The translations under genes were made by a program, and so were the position numbers. 64,000 bases of DNA from positions 27,826,527 to 27,890,526 of the forward strand of contig NC_030384.2 of assembly GCF_001625215.2 (NCBI RefSeq). The letters run 5' to 3'. The notes below the pieces were generated by a model. The model saw only the letters and a list, made by a program, of their open reading frames with translations, did not search any database and was not told the origin of the DNA. The DNA is from Daucus carota subsp. sativus (Eukaryota; Streptophyta; Magnoliopsida; Apiales; Apiaceae). Below are positions 1-10,371 of this stretch, piece after piece (position 1 is the first letter of the stretch; each line of letters opens with the position of its first letter).

Positions 1-2510
1 ACAGCAAGTTGGAGGTGTTTTTGTGTCACTTTTGACTTTATTAGCCACAATGTTTTGATCATAGAGCTTTTACATGGACACAACTTGGTGAAATTCTTCT
101 TTGGTAACTACCAAGTATGTGAATTAGTACCAAATGTTTCATTCTTTTATGGTGATTAAATCATTGCTGCTTCTTTGTTTTCTTTGCTGGCCCAATGGGA
201 TTTGAGCCACAAGCTAATTAGAACATGATTTGTTTTTTTGGCTTTTTTCTGGTCAAAAAGTCCTTTGCCCTAGCACATTTTTATAGCACTTTAATTTAAT
301 TGTACTTTCTGGTTTTTACTCCATGAATTCACATTGAGTTGGAAGTCTTTATCATACTTTCATAGTTTCATTATTTATTCCACTTGTATTATCATATATT
401 GAAGGTTCTGATTTCATAGGAAACTGTTTTACTGAAAAATATGGACAACATTTTTTGCTTCGCAAAATTATAACATTTTTTTAATAGAAAGGTCCTATGT
501 GCTATTAAGTTAAAACGCATTTTTGACATTATAAATGTGATATCAGCGACAAAAAGTATACAAAACATATATTTTTTATACGAAATATATCTTTATTTGT
601 TGTCAGGGTGTTAGTCTATAAGAGCAAATCCGACACTAAAGTTAAAATAGATGTAGTTATTGCTATAATATGAAATCTCCGACACTAAAGTTAAAATAGA
701 TGTAGTTATTGCTATAATATGAAATCAACAAGTACATTTTGATGCTAAAAAAATTTCATACTCAATACATGATTTCTTGAAATCATTGTTCGATTAATCT
801 CCAATCAATTTAATTAATCTTTGATTAATCATTGTTCCATAATTTCACCGATTAAGTCTGATTCCTCAGTTTTACAACACCGTACATGAATAAGAATATG
901 ATGATAATTTTTCTATCAATTTCAAGAAAAGTAGTGTAAAATATTAAAGAACAAATTAGTTCTCTCCAGCTGAGTAGAGCCTTTATCTTATAAATAAAAA
1001 ACTCGGTACCAAATAATGGGCTGATTTCTGGTGCAAAACCCAAATTGAATCAAAGCCCAAAACGAATCCAAAACTCCTGCTTTCGCCTGGGGTCCTGGAT
1101 CACTTTTTCACACTCGCAGTGTGGGTAAAAATTGAGCTCATCTCCCGCGGTAAAAAGGTACACATACAGTTATGCTTAAATGTTAATTCGTGTTCTTGTT
1201 TATGTCTTGTTAATTTTGTACTCAAAGTATTTGTTTGTGTTTAGGATGTTGACAGCAAAGCTCGTCGTTTTTCTTGTAGAGTTTAAGTTTCTTATGTGTA
1301 CTAGTTATTTAAGCTTAGTGCACTGATATGAATATTGTGTGGACTACAAAGATATTCTCTCATTTTTCTTTTTAATAAAAATTTGATGTTTAGGTTTTTA
1401 TAAAAAAAGAAAAATTTTAAAAATAAGTTATAGAACTATATTTTATATACGTCTTAAAATGCGTGTCGATCAGTGTGAAAAAACTGTAAAGAAATTAGAG
1501 GGACAGAGGAAGTAATACTTTTGTATTATCATAAGCTTGTTGCGGACGCAGAGAATTTCGCAATTCTCTAATTTTGTCAAAAATCTCGAAAACAAGTATT
1601 TATATAAACCAGTAACCACTAGACAAAGAAAAAGTTGGACCAAATGGAATTAATAGGTCAGTATTGTTTAAATTTTATTTTATTTATTATAATGGCCACT
1701 ATTGCTACATGTTATTTATGTTTCGCTCGTTTTTTGTTTCAGTTGGCCTAACCGGGACTAAAGTTGACAGGATCTGAATAGGTTTTGGTACCTTGATGGA
1801 GGTGTAAGACTCTTTTTTATCATCATTGTTATGATCAGAAATACAGTCAGTTGCATAATGTAGTAAGCATCATATTGCATGCATTTGTCATGAACCAGTA
1901 TTGCGGGATTGTTTTGAACATATTGACTCAGGTTCTTGTGTGACCATGAATGCAATTGCTAACTAATATTCTTCTCAAACTACCATGTTATGTTTTGATA
2001 TTCCAGAGTTCGTTATTGCCAGAAAAATTAGGTTTTAGCATGTTCTGAATTCATGCTTCCACAGTTTCTTTATGAAAAGGCAGTGAAATGTTGTAGTAAC
2101 TAAATTTGACTAAATGCCTGCTGAATCAGTCTCCAAACAAGCAACTGGTGAAATGCAAATTCTTAGTGAACCAAATTTACCAAAAATGTAAACTCGATTT
2201 ATATTCCCATAGTGGGCATATGGTTTAGCAAATTTTTTCTGGGTTTCTGGGTGAGTGGGACTTGCCTCTGGGCGTCACTCATCGACCTACTAAAAAGATC
2301 AATGCATAGATTTGTTTCGAGATAGTTGGAGAAGGTTCAAGTTCATTTATTTTATCATATTTAATCAGTTGTACATTTTGCCTATCGATTTTTTTTCCTC
2401 GATTAGCTAGGCAAATATTAGGCGCCAGTTTCTGAAGTTCTATTTTCTTTGTACGCCTTACTTAGCTTGCATCTTAAAATTTTGCTCTAGTTAATTTTAA
2501 CTTTTCTGCT
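1..2510. other. Intergenic, no gene recognised
   Basis: I see no open frame that looks like a plant exon here. Visible items are a perfect two-copy 49-bp tandem duplication (listed separately) and a stretch near 1370-1515 ending in a degenerate Stowaway-like terminus followed by TA, probably an old MITE remnant of the same family as the copy at 12116. Confidence 0.5.
629..726. repeat. Two-copy 49-bp tandem duplication
   Basis: The unit beginning TCCGACACTAAAG occurs at 629 and again at 678 with essentially no differences. This suggests a recent local duplication, or a collapsed or expanded assembly repeat. No function is apparent. Confidence 0.85.
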
Positions 2511-2517
2511 TTGCAGG

Positions 2518-2692
2518 TATAGCTTCTTTTGTGAAGAAAGTTATTTTTAGTGATGACCATTTTCATGCATCAAATTTAGTTTCGTATGACCTTGGCATGG
2601 AATGTGAGCAATGGGCTCAAGTTTGTGCTAAAACAATCACTTTGGATGGGTTAGGTTTTTGTGCTAGATGGCTTAAGTTTTTCTGGCTATAA
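2518..2692 (+). pseudogene. Exon-like open segment of unknown family
   Basis: After a good acceptor (TTTGCAG at about 2511-2517) an open frame of roughly 57 codons runs to a TAA, reading in part SFVKKVIFSDDHFHASNL and MECEQWAQVCAKTITLDG. It looks protein-like (mixed composition, no repeats) and lies just upstream of, and on the same strand as, the polymerase epsilon fragment, so it may be an earlier relic exon of the same locus. I could not match it to any part of polymerase epsilon that I know, nor to another family. Confidence 0.3.
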
Positions 2693-2958
2693 CATGGAAC
2701 TGCAGAAGGATGAATGGCGGAAGATATAGAAGTAGCAATTGATTTGTGAACATGCTTTTCTATATAATTAGTGCCCATTTTCCTTTAACAACCAAGTTTT
2801 GATTCATGTGCTTGAACGCAAATTATGCAACTTGAACATCTGTTTCTTTTTGCACCCTTAACATTTCTTTTTACGCTAGCAAAGTAATTTTCTGACGATT
2901 GTTGATGATAGCACCACTTTATAGTTGTGTTTTGCGTGTAAACATCACTAACTTTTAG

Positions 2959-3414
2959 TACCTAGAGTTATTCATCCTGATTGGCTGCATAAGAAGGTTC
3001 GGGAGAAAGAGGATAAATTTCGCCAAAGAAAATTGGTTGACATATTTAGTTCGAAGAACAAAAATGATGCTAAAGGACAGAGAGCTGTTGCTGATTCGGA
3101 TAATCATGGAATAGGTGGACAGAACATAGAAGATATGGAAGACTTCAAGACCACTGAAAAAGTTTCTGCTAAAGGACCTCGACCCATTGTTCGGTGTTAT
3201 AAAGTTAATAATGGGAAACATTCAGTTAAGAGTACCCAAGTGAACTCTTCTAATCAACACACAAATTATAACCAGAGCGTACATGAACTGTTAAGAACAC
3301 AGCAAGAAAATGAAATCTGCATGAAAGATATAGACAGAAATCGGATTACCAAGGATGGCTTGATTTGAAGAAGAGGAAATGGAAAGAGGCCCGCGAGAAA
3401 TGGAAGCGGCGAAG
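2959..3414 (+). pseudogene. DNA polymerase epsilon catalytic subunit, fragment (copy A, first exon)
   Basis: In the frame opened by the acceptor ending at 2958 the translation reads [20 protein letters not shown], closely resembling the segment of eukaryotic Pol epsilon catalytic subunit (POLE/POL2) just C-terminal to the polymerase domain ([12 protein letters not shown] in human). The exon continues as [13 protein letters not shown], an acidic variable linker, and then, after a one-base frame change near 3345, [20 protein letters not shown] and KRRR, which matches the basic stretch that follows in the family. It ends at a donor GT at 3415. The intact enzyme is a leading-strand replicative polymerase of over 2,000 residues; only a few hundred residues are represented here, with no exonuclease or polymerase motifs. 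The missing base and the short span mark it as a pseudogene fragment. Confidence 0.85.
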
Positions 3415-3939
3415 GTACCTATCTGACTTGCATTTTAAAAAAATGTCTTTTTTTTAACAAGAAAACTAGACTTTTGTTTCATTTCAAATTTATTGTAACA
3501 GCTCTTCATTAATTGGTGCCCATTATAAAGGGTTTGGCATAGAATACTTGCATAGTTTTGCAATATCAAGATTCGTACCATCTCAATATCTTAGTTAATC
3601 TAGGCGGTATATCTAGTAATTTGTCAAGAGCTTCTTTTAGTGTTCTAATGTAAGCTACAAAAGTGTAAAATCATCTTCATAGAAATGCATTGTTAATTGT
3701 TCAAAATTATGGCCCATGAGATTCATCTTAAGAAATTAACAGAGATCTTGATATGGTTTCCCCTTGAAGTTCTTATACTGAATCTACTGTTATGTTTAGT
3801 AAATTCTTCCTATTGCAATGTGAACAGATACTTCTTACTTAATAGGTTTAGTAGCAGTAGTTTGTTTGCATGTTGCAATGAATTATGCATTTTAATACAA
3901 ATGGAAAATAGTTTGCATTGGATTGCCTCTGTTGTGCAG

Positions 3940-4084
3940 GTTGGACAATGCAAAAGATCCGCACCACACTTCTCAAGTCGCTGGACCATCAGCTGGAGTC
4001 AATCAGAAGCAAACTCGGGGAAAATCTGGGGTCAGTTTATACTTTGAGAAACAGGAATTGGCTCTAACGTGATCCCACTGGCAG
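3940..4084 (+). pseudogene. DNA polymerase epsilon fragment (copy A, second exon, nonsense codon)
   Basis: The exon starts after acceptor TTGTGCAG and joins in phase to the preceding fragment, giving RRRLDNAKD, then GPSAGVNQKQTRGKSGVSLY, FEKQELALT, a TGA at 4070-4072, and SHWQV before donor GT at 4085. In the family this region leads from the basic stretch into the segment containing a PWQIVQ-like motif. The duplicate copy at 10.5 kb has CGA (Arg) where this copy has TGA, so the stop looks like a C-to-T change in this copy. Together with the upstream frameshift this makes a functional polymerase from this locus very unlikely. Confidence 0.8.
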
Positions 4085-4261
4085 GTGATTTGGCCTAAAA
4101 CATTTTATCAACTCTTGTCTGGAATAAATCAATGCAGAAGAAATCGTGAAATAACACAACTTTATTATATACTTGCAACAATGCCATTGAAATATATTAC
4201 CTACTTGGATAAGTCCCTCAAGTACGTAATTAGGGGCATTTTTTATATATTTTAAAAATCA

Positions 4262-4507
4262 ATGCAGAAGAAGCTTAATTTTGGAACTCCTTTTAATATT
4301 GTAAAGAATGTAAAGGCTGTATTTGGAAAGGACAATAAAATGCAGCCATCAACATATAAGCAGAAACCAGAGGAGAAAATCACTAATGCTTGGGATGGAT
4401 GGTATCACAAATACGTAGCTGTTTACGCTTTACAAAAAGCAGCAGTTGAGGTAGAGCTGTTTCTTTCTCACCAACGTCATACTAATGCTTATGTTTCTGA
4501 GATGTAA
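4262..4507 (+). pseudogene. Exon-like segment of unknown family, 3' end of copy A block
   Basis: An open frame of about 80 codons reads MQKKLNFGTPFNIVKNVKAV, then KPEEKITNAWDGWYHKY, and ends in KAAVEVELFLSHQRHTNAYV followed by SEM and TAA. AG- and GT-like boundaries are present (CAATGCAG at 4268, AAATAC|GTA near 4413), so it may be one or two relic exons. The last part (from about 4427) recurs in the copy B block at 10700-10786; the middle part is missing there. I do not recognise the protein, and I could not place it in polymerase epsilon. Confidence 0.35.
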
Positions 4508-5772
4508 TATCCTTGGGGTGTGCTTGGACTATACAACTTACAAAATTCTCCCAAAATATGCAATTCTCGTCTACAAGTTTATTATTATTGATTAAAATTG
4601 TAAATGGGTTGTATACTTCTTTCTACCAAACTTATTAGGACTTGATTTGATTACCAGGATGTAACGTAGTATTATCTGTTTAGAGTTTCTTTACGTAAGC
4701 TACCTAGAACTATAACACTTCGTATCAATTAATGATGGAACTTCTACATGAATTTAACCATTTTGTTCAATCATATTCTGTAGCTTATACCCAACATGAA
4801 GTTCTTTTGAGGAGCGCATAGAAGAATAGCTAAACTCAAGGAAACTGATCCATGGATTATGCAGAAGGTTAATTTTCAGAATTTCTGCACAGATGTCAAC
4901 TTCATGATTCGGTGATCTTTCACAGTATATGATTATACCTCCCAAAACTATGAGATGTCGTTTCGTAATACGGTAGTCAAGATAATCTAACAATTTATAA
5001 AATTCTACACAGAAAGCAATTCAATAACTTTACGAGCTCAAAAAAAGAAAAAAGAGTATACCTCTTGCCAGTAGTCAGCTTTTTCTTCGATCTGACGAGA
5101 TACTATTTTTCATACATATGATCCACGAGAGGATTAGGCTTAGAACAATGCCCAATCAAAAGTAAAAAGACTTGGGATCAGCAGTGTCCATACCTGGTTC
5201 TTTAATAGAACGATAAATTCTCTGAACAATCGGAATTATGTACTTGTGTCGGCTTCGCCCTATCTCCTGATCATCGTTAGTTTCTCCCTTAGCAGTGTTG
5301 CAGGTATCATTCTGGTAATATGTTGGTGTGTTGAAGTAAAAAGTTGGGTTCTAGGCATCTTTCCTGTCCTTCACACTTTGAAAAATACCGGTACAACTTA
5401 AGAACTTGTCATATGCACTATTTTCTGTGGGTAAGCTGCATTACTTGGCCAGTGAAGCTGGTTTCAAAGAGGAATTATTGTTGCATTTTCGTACATAATT
5501 CTTCCTTGTAAAAACATTGAAACTATCTGCAGCATTTTACAGAGAGTGTAATTTCAGGCAAACAAGTATCCTGTCAGTTGGTCGTTCCTGAGTCAATATT
5601 TATCGGGCTTCTTTACTGTTAGTGGAGGAATATATCATCTGAGCAAACAATTAAGTCTTGTCAAGATATCTAATATCTAGAATCTGACATGTTCGTTAAA
5701 ATGTTGGGGTTAACATTTATTAGGCAACATCAATATCACCGGAACGAGTAATCATCGGAACATACGCAACAC

Positions 5773-6161
5773 TTAGAGCATCTCCAGCAGCATCTTAGCC
5801 CATTCCTTAAATATAATATAAAATATTGGATCCTAGTGACTTAGGACAAGATTTTGTATTTCAACTCCAACAATGATCCTTATAATTCATTCCTTATTAT
5901 TATTATAATAATAAATTTGGAAAGAGATTGATAAAAGATGGAAGGAAGAGAGAGAAAATAAGTTACAATAAGAGAGAGAAATGATTTTTTTATTAAAGAA
6001 ATCAAATAAGGCATGGCTAGTGGGCCTTATTAATAAGGCATGGAAGGGGGATCCTAGTGATTTAAGTCACCTCTAAGACACTGCAGGAGCACTAATTTAT
6101 GTCACATTCCTTATAATTGGACTTAGGACATGAAATAGGGAAGCTGCTGGAGTTGCTCTAA
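5773..6161. mobile_element. MITE with TTAGAGCATCTCCAGCAGC-type termini
   Basis: The left end TTAGAGCATCTCCAGCAGC and the right end GCTGCTGGAGTTGCTCTAA are near-perfect inverted repeats about 390 bp apart. The interior is non-coding. I could not fix the target-site duplication with confidence, so I do not assign a superfamily. It sits about 200 bp upstream of the first LOR copy and could lie in its promoter. Confidence 0.75.
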
Positions 6162-6397
6162 GCAGGAGTAGTATGCTTCCTTGTCTCTTCCTTTTTTCAC
6201 CAAATAATGCTAAGACTTTGCATGGCCTATGTATTTAGCTTGACAAGAGTTGCAAATTCAAATCTGGTTTATATATTTCAGCATTACCACAAGAAAAAAC
6301 CAAATTCACAACATTTTTAATTGTTAAAGAATCATATATATCTTAAGTAAAAGAAGAAGATGATGAATGGTGAAGGGAGCTACATCAAGTTGATCTA

Positions 6398-7356
6398 ATG
6401 ATAGTACAGAAGATGATGACAATATCAGAAGGAAACTATGCAGTAACCGATGCTAATGGTAACATCATGTTCAAAGTTAAGAGCAAAGTTCTGAGCCCTC
6501 GCGATCTTCATGTCTTGCTTGATGCTGCTGGTAATCTCGTAGTCTCTTTTCAGAAAAAGGTACGATATTTGTTCTTTCTTTTCTTTCTTCTAGGACTAAT
6601 ATTTGTAATGTAGTAGGTTTATATGAAACCAAATTGACACTTCTCTTTCAGATTATGAGTATGCTTAGTACCTGGAAAGTTTATAGAGGAGATAGCAGTG
6701 ACTCCAAAGATTTAGTTTTCACAGTAAGGAAGTCATCTTTCTTTCAATTCAAGACTCAACTGGATGTCTTCTTAGCTTCTAACACTTCAAAAGATAACCG
6801 CGACTTCAAAATCAAAGGCAGCTGGTTTGAAAAATCATGTACTACCATTTATGCCGAAAAATCTCAACTGTCATTGCCCAGGTAACCTCTGCTAATCAAC
6901 TACTTGTCTCGAAAATGCTTCACTATGTATAGAACTCTTATTTGGTTCACGAGGCCCCTGTTGCTATTTTATACAGTAACAAGTTTAATTTAACTTTGGT
7001 TACCTAATTAGGCTTCCTTTGTTTGGCGTAAAATACAAATTTCTTTATGGAATTGGTAAAAGAATAAGCACAGCAGCTATCTCACTACCAGTCAAATATC
7101 CTGTGTCTTTAATTAAACACTTACCTCATGAATTGATAAAGTATTAAATTTGAGCAGATGCACAAGAAGCATAAGAGTTAGTAGCATTGTGCTTGGAAAG
7201 GACAAATTTGCAGTTACTGTCTACCCGCATATTGACTATGCCTTCATCGTTGCTCTAGTTGTGATCCTGGAAGAAATCAATGAAGAAGGCAAAAATGGCG
7301 GCAGTGGCAGACTTCAGCGGTGCCAGTACCCGTTCTGTTGGCGGTTGTGGTGCTAG
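6398..7356 (+). CDS. LURP-one-related protein, copy 1, N-terminally truncated
   Basis: LURP-one-related (LOR) proteins are plant members of the tubby-like/scramblase fold (family of At5g01750), linked to defence and membrane or lipid interaction; their biochemistry is poorly defined. Predicted exons are 6398-6559, 6652-6881 and 7158-7356 (196 codons plus stop), with GT-AG introns matching copy 2. Conserved blocks are TISEGNYAVTDANGNIMFKV, LLDAAGNLVVSFQKK, TWKVYRGDSSDSKDLVFTV, DFKIKGSWFEKSC and SSIVLGKDKFAVTVYPHIDY. The ancestral start (ATG at 6361) is out of frame: relative to copy 2 about 70 bp are missing around 6386, and that frame stops within a few codons. Translation would have to restart at 6398, removing roughly the first 37 residues. 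Two opposite one-base indels alter the segment around the exon 2/3 junction but restore frame. Possibly a decaying gene, possibly a shortened functional one. Confidence 0.6.
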
Positions 7357-7603
7357 CTAACTTTTTAGTATGATGTTTTTCGAGTCATTTTGTGCCTATG
7401 TGGAGGACTTCCTCATAGGCCAAAGTATGTCCAAGTCCACCCTAAAAAACTGGGTCATCTTGATTGAATTCATTCTCTAGTCATTGTGCTTAGTTTTTAG
7501 TATGGTTTCCTAGTCATATACTAGGCTACCTGTACTTGCTATTTTCGGGCCTGTTTGGTGATATTTCATTTCAGTTTAGTTTATTTGTTAGCTCAGAACA
7601 TTA

Positions 7604-8200
7604 GTGTCATTTGAGAGGGATGACTCTGCAGGTGAATGTATTTTGATTTTTACCAATGAAAATCATAATGCTTGCCACTTAACCATTCAGATTCAACTTT
7701 ATAATGTAAGTACGTTCAAGAATTTATGGGGCAGGTTTCTATACAACGGTGAGTGCCGGGCAAAAAAATTACAGAACACTACAACTTACTGCATGTTGTT
7801 ATCATTATTCAATCTTTTAATCTTCATTGAACTCATCAAATTGTAGCTTATGAGTTTGAACTATTCTCTTCTTATCAGAACCTTCCACGAAGTTTTTTAT
7901 TCTGCAAAGTCTTAGTCTGTGTTTGGGTAAGGTTGCTTATGGCTTTTTCTGATAAGGAGCTGAATTCTACTTTTCTTGACCTGTTTGTGTAAAAAGCCAG
8001 AAACACTTATAAAAAGCTGAGAATGCTCGCTTTTGTTTCAGGACTTCTACTTTTTCCCATATAGTTTAATCACTTATAAGTCTCAATTTACTTCTCACTT
8101 CTGGTCCATTTTTTTTTTACTTTAAGCAAGAAGTAATTTTTCCTAATCTTATCCAAAAGGCCCTTTTAATTTTCAGAAATAGATGATGTCTAACCAGGTA
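7604..8200. other. Spacer between LOR copies 1 and 2, with Tourist-like MITE
   Basis: No gene is seen. From about 7918 to 8164 the sequence is related to the MITE at 9208-9453 (shared blocks such as CTACTTTTCTTGA and AAAAAGCCAGAAACAC). Its termini are degenerate. Confidence 0.5.
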
Positions 8201-8507
8201 CAGGTAAACGGCTACACGCTTCTTGATCTAAGAATTGACCTATCATTGGTTAATCTCCTCTGTAATATAGTAATCAAACTACCAAGGCCAAGTCAAAAAG
8301 ATTACAAACCAATTACCAACACATTATAGTCTTACAATCGGCTCAAAGATAATGTAAATAAAGAATTTATCTGAGGTCATCCGCCGAGTAGTATCAGAAA
8401 ATCAAAAGAATACGCAACAGCATGACTGCATGGCCTATATATATTTAGTCCTAGCTTAAATGGACTTGCACAGTTATACCTGATTTCATTCGCGGAAGAA
8501 GACGAGT

Positions 8508-9711
8508 ATGATGACGGGTCAAGGGAGCTACATGGCACCGGCTGAAGGAAATCCTGCAGTCGCTGTGGTGGGGCAACATTTTATGGTACCATATCCAGTT
8601 GATCTTACTATTGTACGCAAGATGTTGACGATATCAGAAGGTAACTTCGGGGTAACAGATGCTAATGGTAACATCATGTTTCAAGTTAAGGGCAAATTAC
8701 TTAGTTTCCGTGATCGTCGTATTTTGCTTGATGCTGCTGGTAACCCTGTCCTCTCTCTCCAGCAAAAGGTATATTTTTTCTGTCAACTCTCTGTTATTAG
8801 AAGCAAGACTTTTGATTTTGTCCCCTGTTTTTCAGATGATCAGTCTACATAATAGATGGGAAGTTTACAGAGGGGATAGCAAAGACTCCAGAGATTTCCT
8901 TTTTACTGTAAAGAAGTCATCTCTCCTCCAAGTCAAGACTCAACTGGATGTCTTCTTGGCATCTAACACTTCTGAGCATAACTGTGACTTCAAAATCAAA
9001 GGCAGCTGGTTCGAGAGATCATGTACCATTTATGCCGGAACTACTTCAACTGTCATAGCTCAGGTATCGTGTAATCAATTAGAACATACTTCCATAATCA
9101 ACTTCTACTTCGTTATATGGAGACCCTTTGTTTATGACATGATAAAGGACCAAAAAAAACAATTCATTTATAACTAAAACTTATTTGAGCACCAGACAAA
9201 TGTTCTAGTGCCTGTTTGGTGAGAGGTACTTCCATTTTTTTTTTTTATAAAAAGCCGGCTTCTACTTTTCTTGATCCGTTTGTATAAAAAGCCAGAAACA
9301 CATATAAAAAGTTGAGAATGCTAGCTTTTGTTTTAGGATTTCTACTTCTTTCCCAAACAGTTTAATCACTTACAAGTCTTAAATTATTTCTCATTTCTAG
9401 TTCACTTCTTTACTTTAAGCCATAAGCACTTTTTTAAGCTAACCAAATGGCCCCTAGTTCTTTTTATTTACAGCTTTTCTAATGAATTGATAATTATTAA
9501 ATTTGAGCAGATGCACAAGAAGCATAGCGTTAGCAGCATTGTGCTTGGAAAGGACAAATTTGCAGTGACTGTGTACCCGCATGTTGATTATGCCTTCATT
9601 GTTGCCCTCATAGTGATTCTGGAAGAAATCAATGAAGCCCGCAGTAATGAAGGCTCCTCAGGTTATATAGAAAACCACCAATCCGATGTGGGACTTGGGT
9701 TGGAATTTTGA
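8508..9711 (+). CDS. LURP-one-related protein, copy 2 (intact)
   Basis: This is the best-preserved copy in the cluster. Exons 8508-8768, 8836-9063 and 9511-9711 join to 229 codons plus stop, close to the roughly 215-220 residues usual for LOR15-type proteins. The start is the first of two adjacent ATGs; the N-terminus reads MMTGQGSYMAPAEGNPAVAV, followed by QHFMVPYPVDLTIVRKM, the typical LOR lead-in. The conserved TISEGNFGVTDANGNIMFQV, RDRRILLDAAGNPVLSLQQK, RWEVYRGDSKDSRDFLFTVK, FKIKGSWFERSCTIYAG and LGKDKFAVTVYPHVDYAFIV blocks are all present without frame breaks. Each junction is a GT-AG intron in the standard position. The second intron contains a Tourist-like MITE (9208-9453). It shares exon layout and sequence with copies 1 and 3, so the cluster arose by tandem duplication. 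Confidence 0.88.
9208..9453. mobile_element. Tourist-like MITE in LOR copy 2 intron
   Basis: The left end GTGCCTGTTTGGT and the right end ACCAAATGGCCC form an imperfect terminal inverted repeat of the GGGCCTGTTTGG type seen in PIF/Harbinger MITEs. CTA flanks both ends (9205-9207 and 9454-9456), consistent with a 3-bp target duplication. A related copy lies at about 7918-8164. Confidence 0.65.
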
Positions 9712-10046
9712 TTCAAAATTGTAGCTGAAATATTAATTAGTTGAGTTTGTTTTAATGTTGGTTGATTGTAGAAATATTTGTAATTGATTAGGCTATATGA
9801 GTGGCACTATTCATGCTTATTTGTTGGATGTAAACTCTATATAAAGATTATTATGATGAATAAAAGAATAAGCTTCCACCTAATATTATATCTATCTCCC
9901 TCTTAATTGTATCTTAAAACCTACAATTTTAAGCAAAAAATCACTTTTTCTTTTAAGTTTGTCCAAGCGGCCCCAAATTTATCTGCAAGAAACAAAAGCC
10001 AAAATGTTAGAGTTAAAATTTTATAATAAAGACAAAGAAGACGAGT

Positions 10047-10317
10047 ATGATGATGGGTCAAGGGAGCTACATGGCGCCGGCTGGAGGAAATCCAGCAGTA
10101 GCTAGCTGCAGTGGGGCAACAGTTCATGGTACCATACCCGGTTGATCTAACGATAGTAAGGAAAATGATGATGATATCAGAAGGTAACTTTGGTGCAACT
10201 GATGCTAATGGAAACATCATTTTCATGTTCAAAGTTAAGGGTAAATTCTTGAACCTTCGTGATCGTCGTATTTTGCTTGATGCCGCTGGTAACCCCATCC
10301 TTTCTTTCCAACAAAAG
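10047..10317 (+). pseudogene. LURP-one-related protein, copy 3, first exon only
   Basis: The sequence from ATGATGATGGGTCAAGG parallels the copy 2 start, but a short insertion around 10100-10112 shifts the frame, and the original frame meets TGA shortly after, at about 10143. Downstream, the LOR frame resumes as QQFMVPYPVDLTIVRKMM, SEGNFGATDANGN and RDRRILLDAAGNPILSFQQK up to a donor GT at 10318. Exons 2 and 3 are absent: about 55 bp into the intron the sequence becomes the copy B polymerase-epsilon block. This is a truncated pseudogene created or cut by the duplication breakpoint. Confidence 0.85.
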
Positions 10318-10371
10318 GTAATATCTTCTTGTACTCTTCTGTTACTATAACAAGATTTCTGAGTTTTGGGT

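Larger units (their letters stand above)
3840..5695 (+). repeat. Segmental duplication, copy A
   Basis: From the intron before the second polymerase exon through the unknown 3' exon and about 1.2 kb of downstream noncoding DNA, this stretch is repeated in the same orientation at about 10372-12080. The copies are highly similar by eye but differ by deletions: copy B lacks about 52 bp of the second polymerase exon, most of 4233-4426, and most of 5125-5510. Copy B also carries a MITE insertion that copy A lacks. Confidence 0.85.

Noticed and set aside
3697..4047. 116-codon plus-strand frame overlapping the polymerase exon
   Set aside because: It runs through an intron and reads the exon in the wrong frame; the polymerase-like frame is offset.
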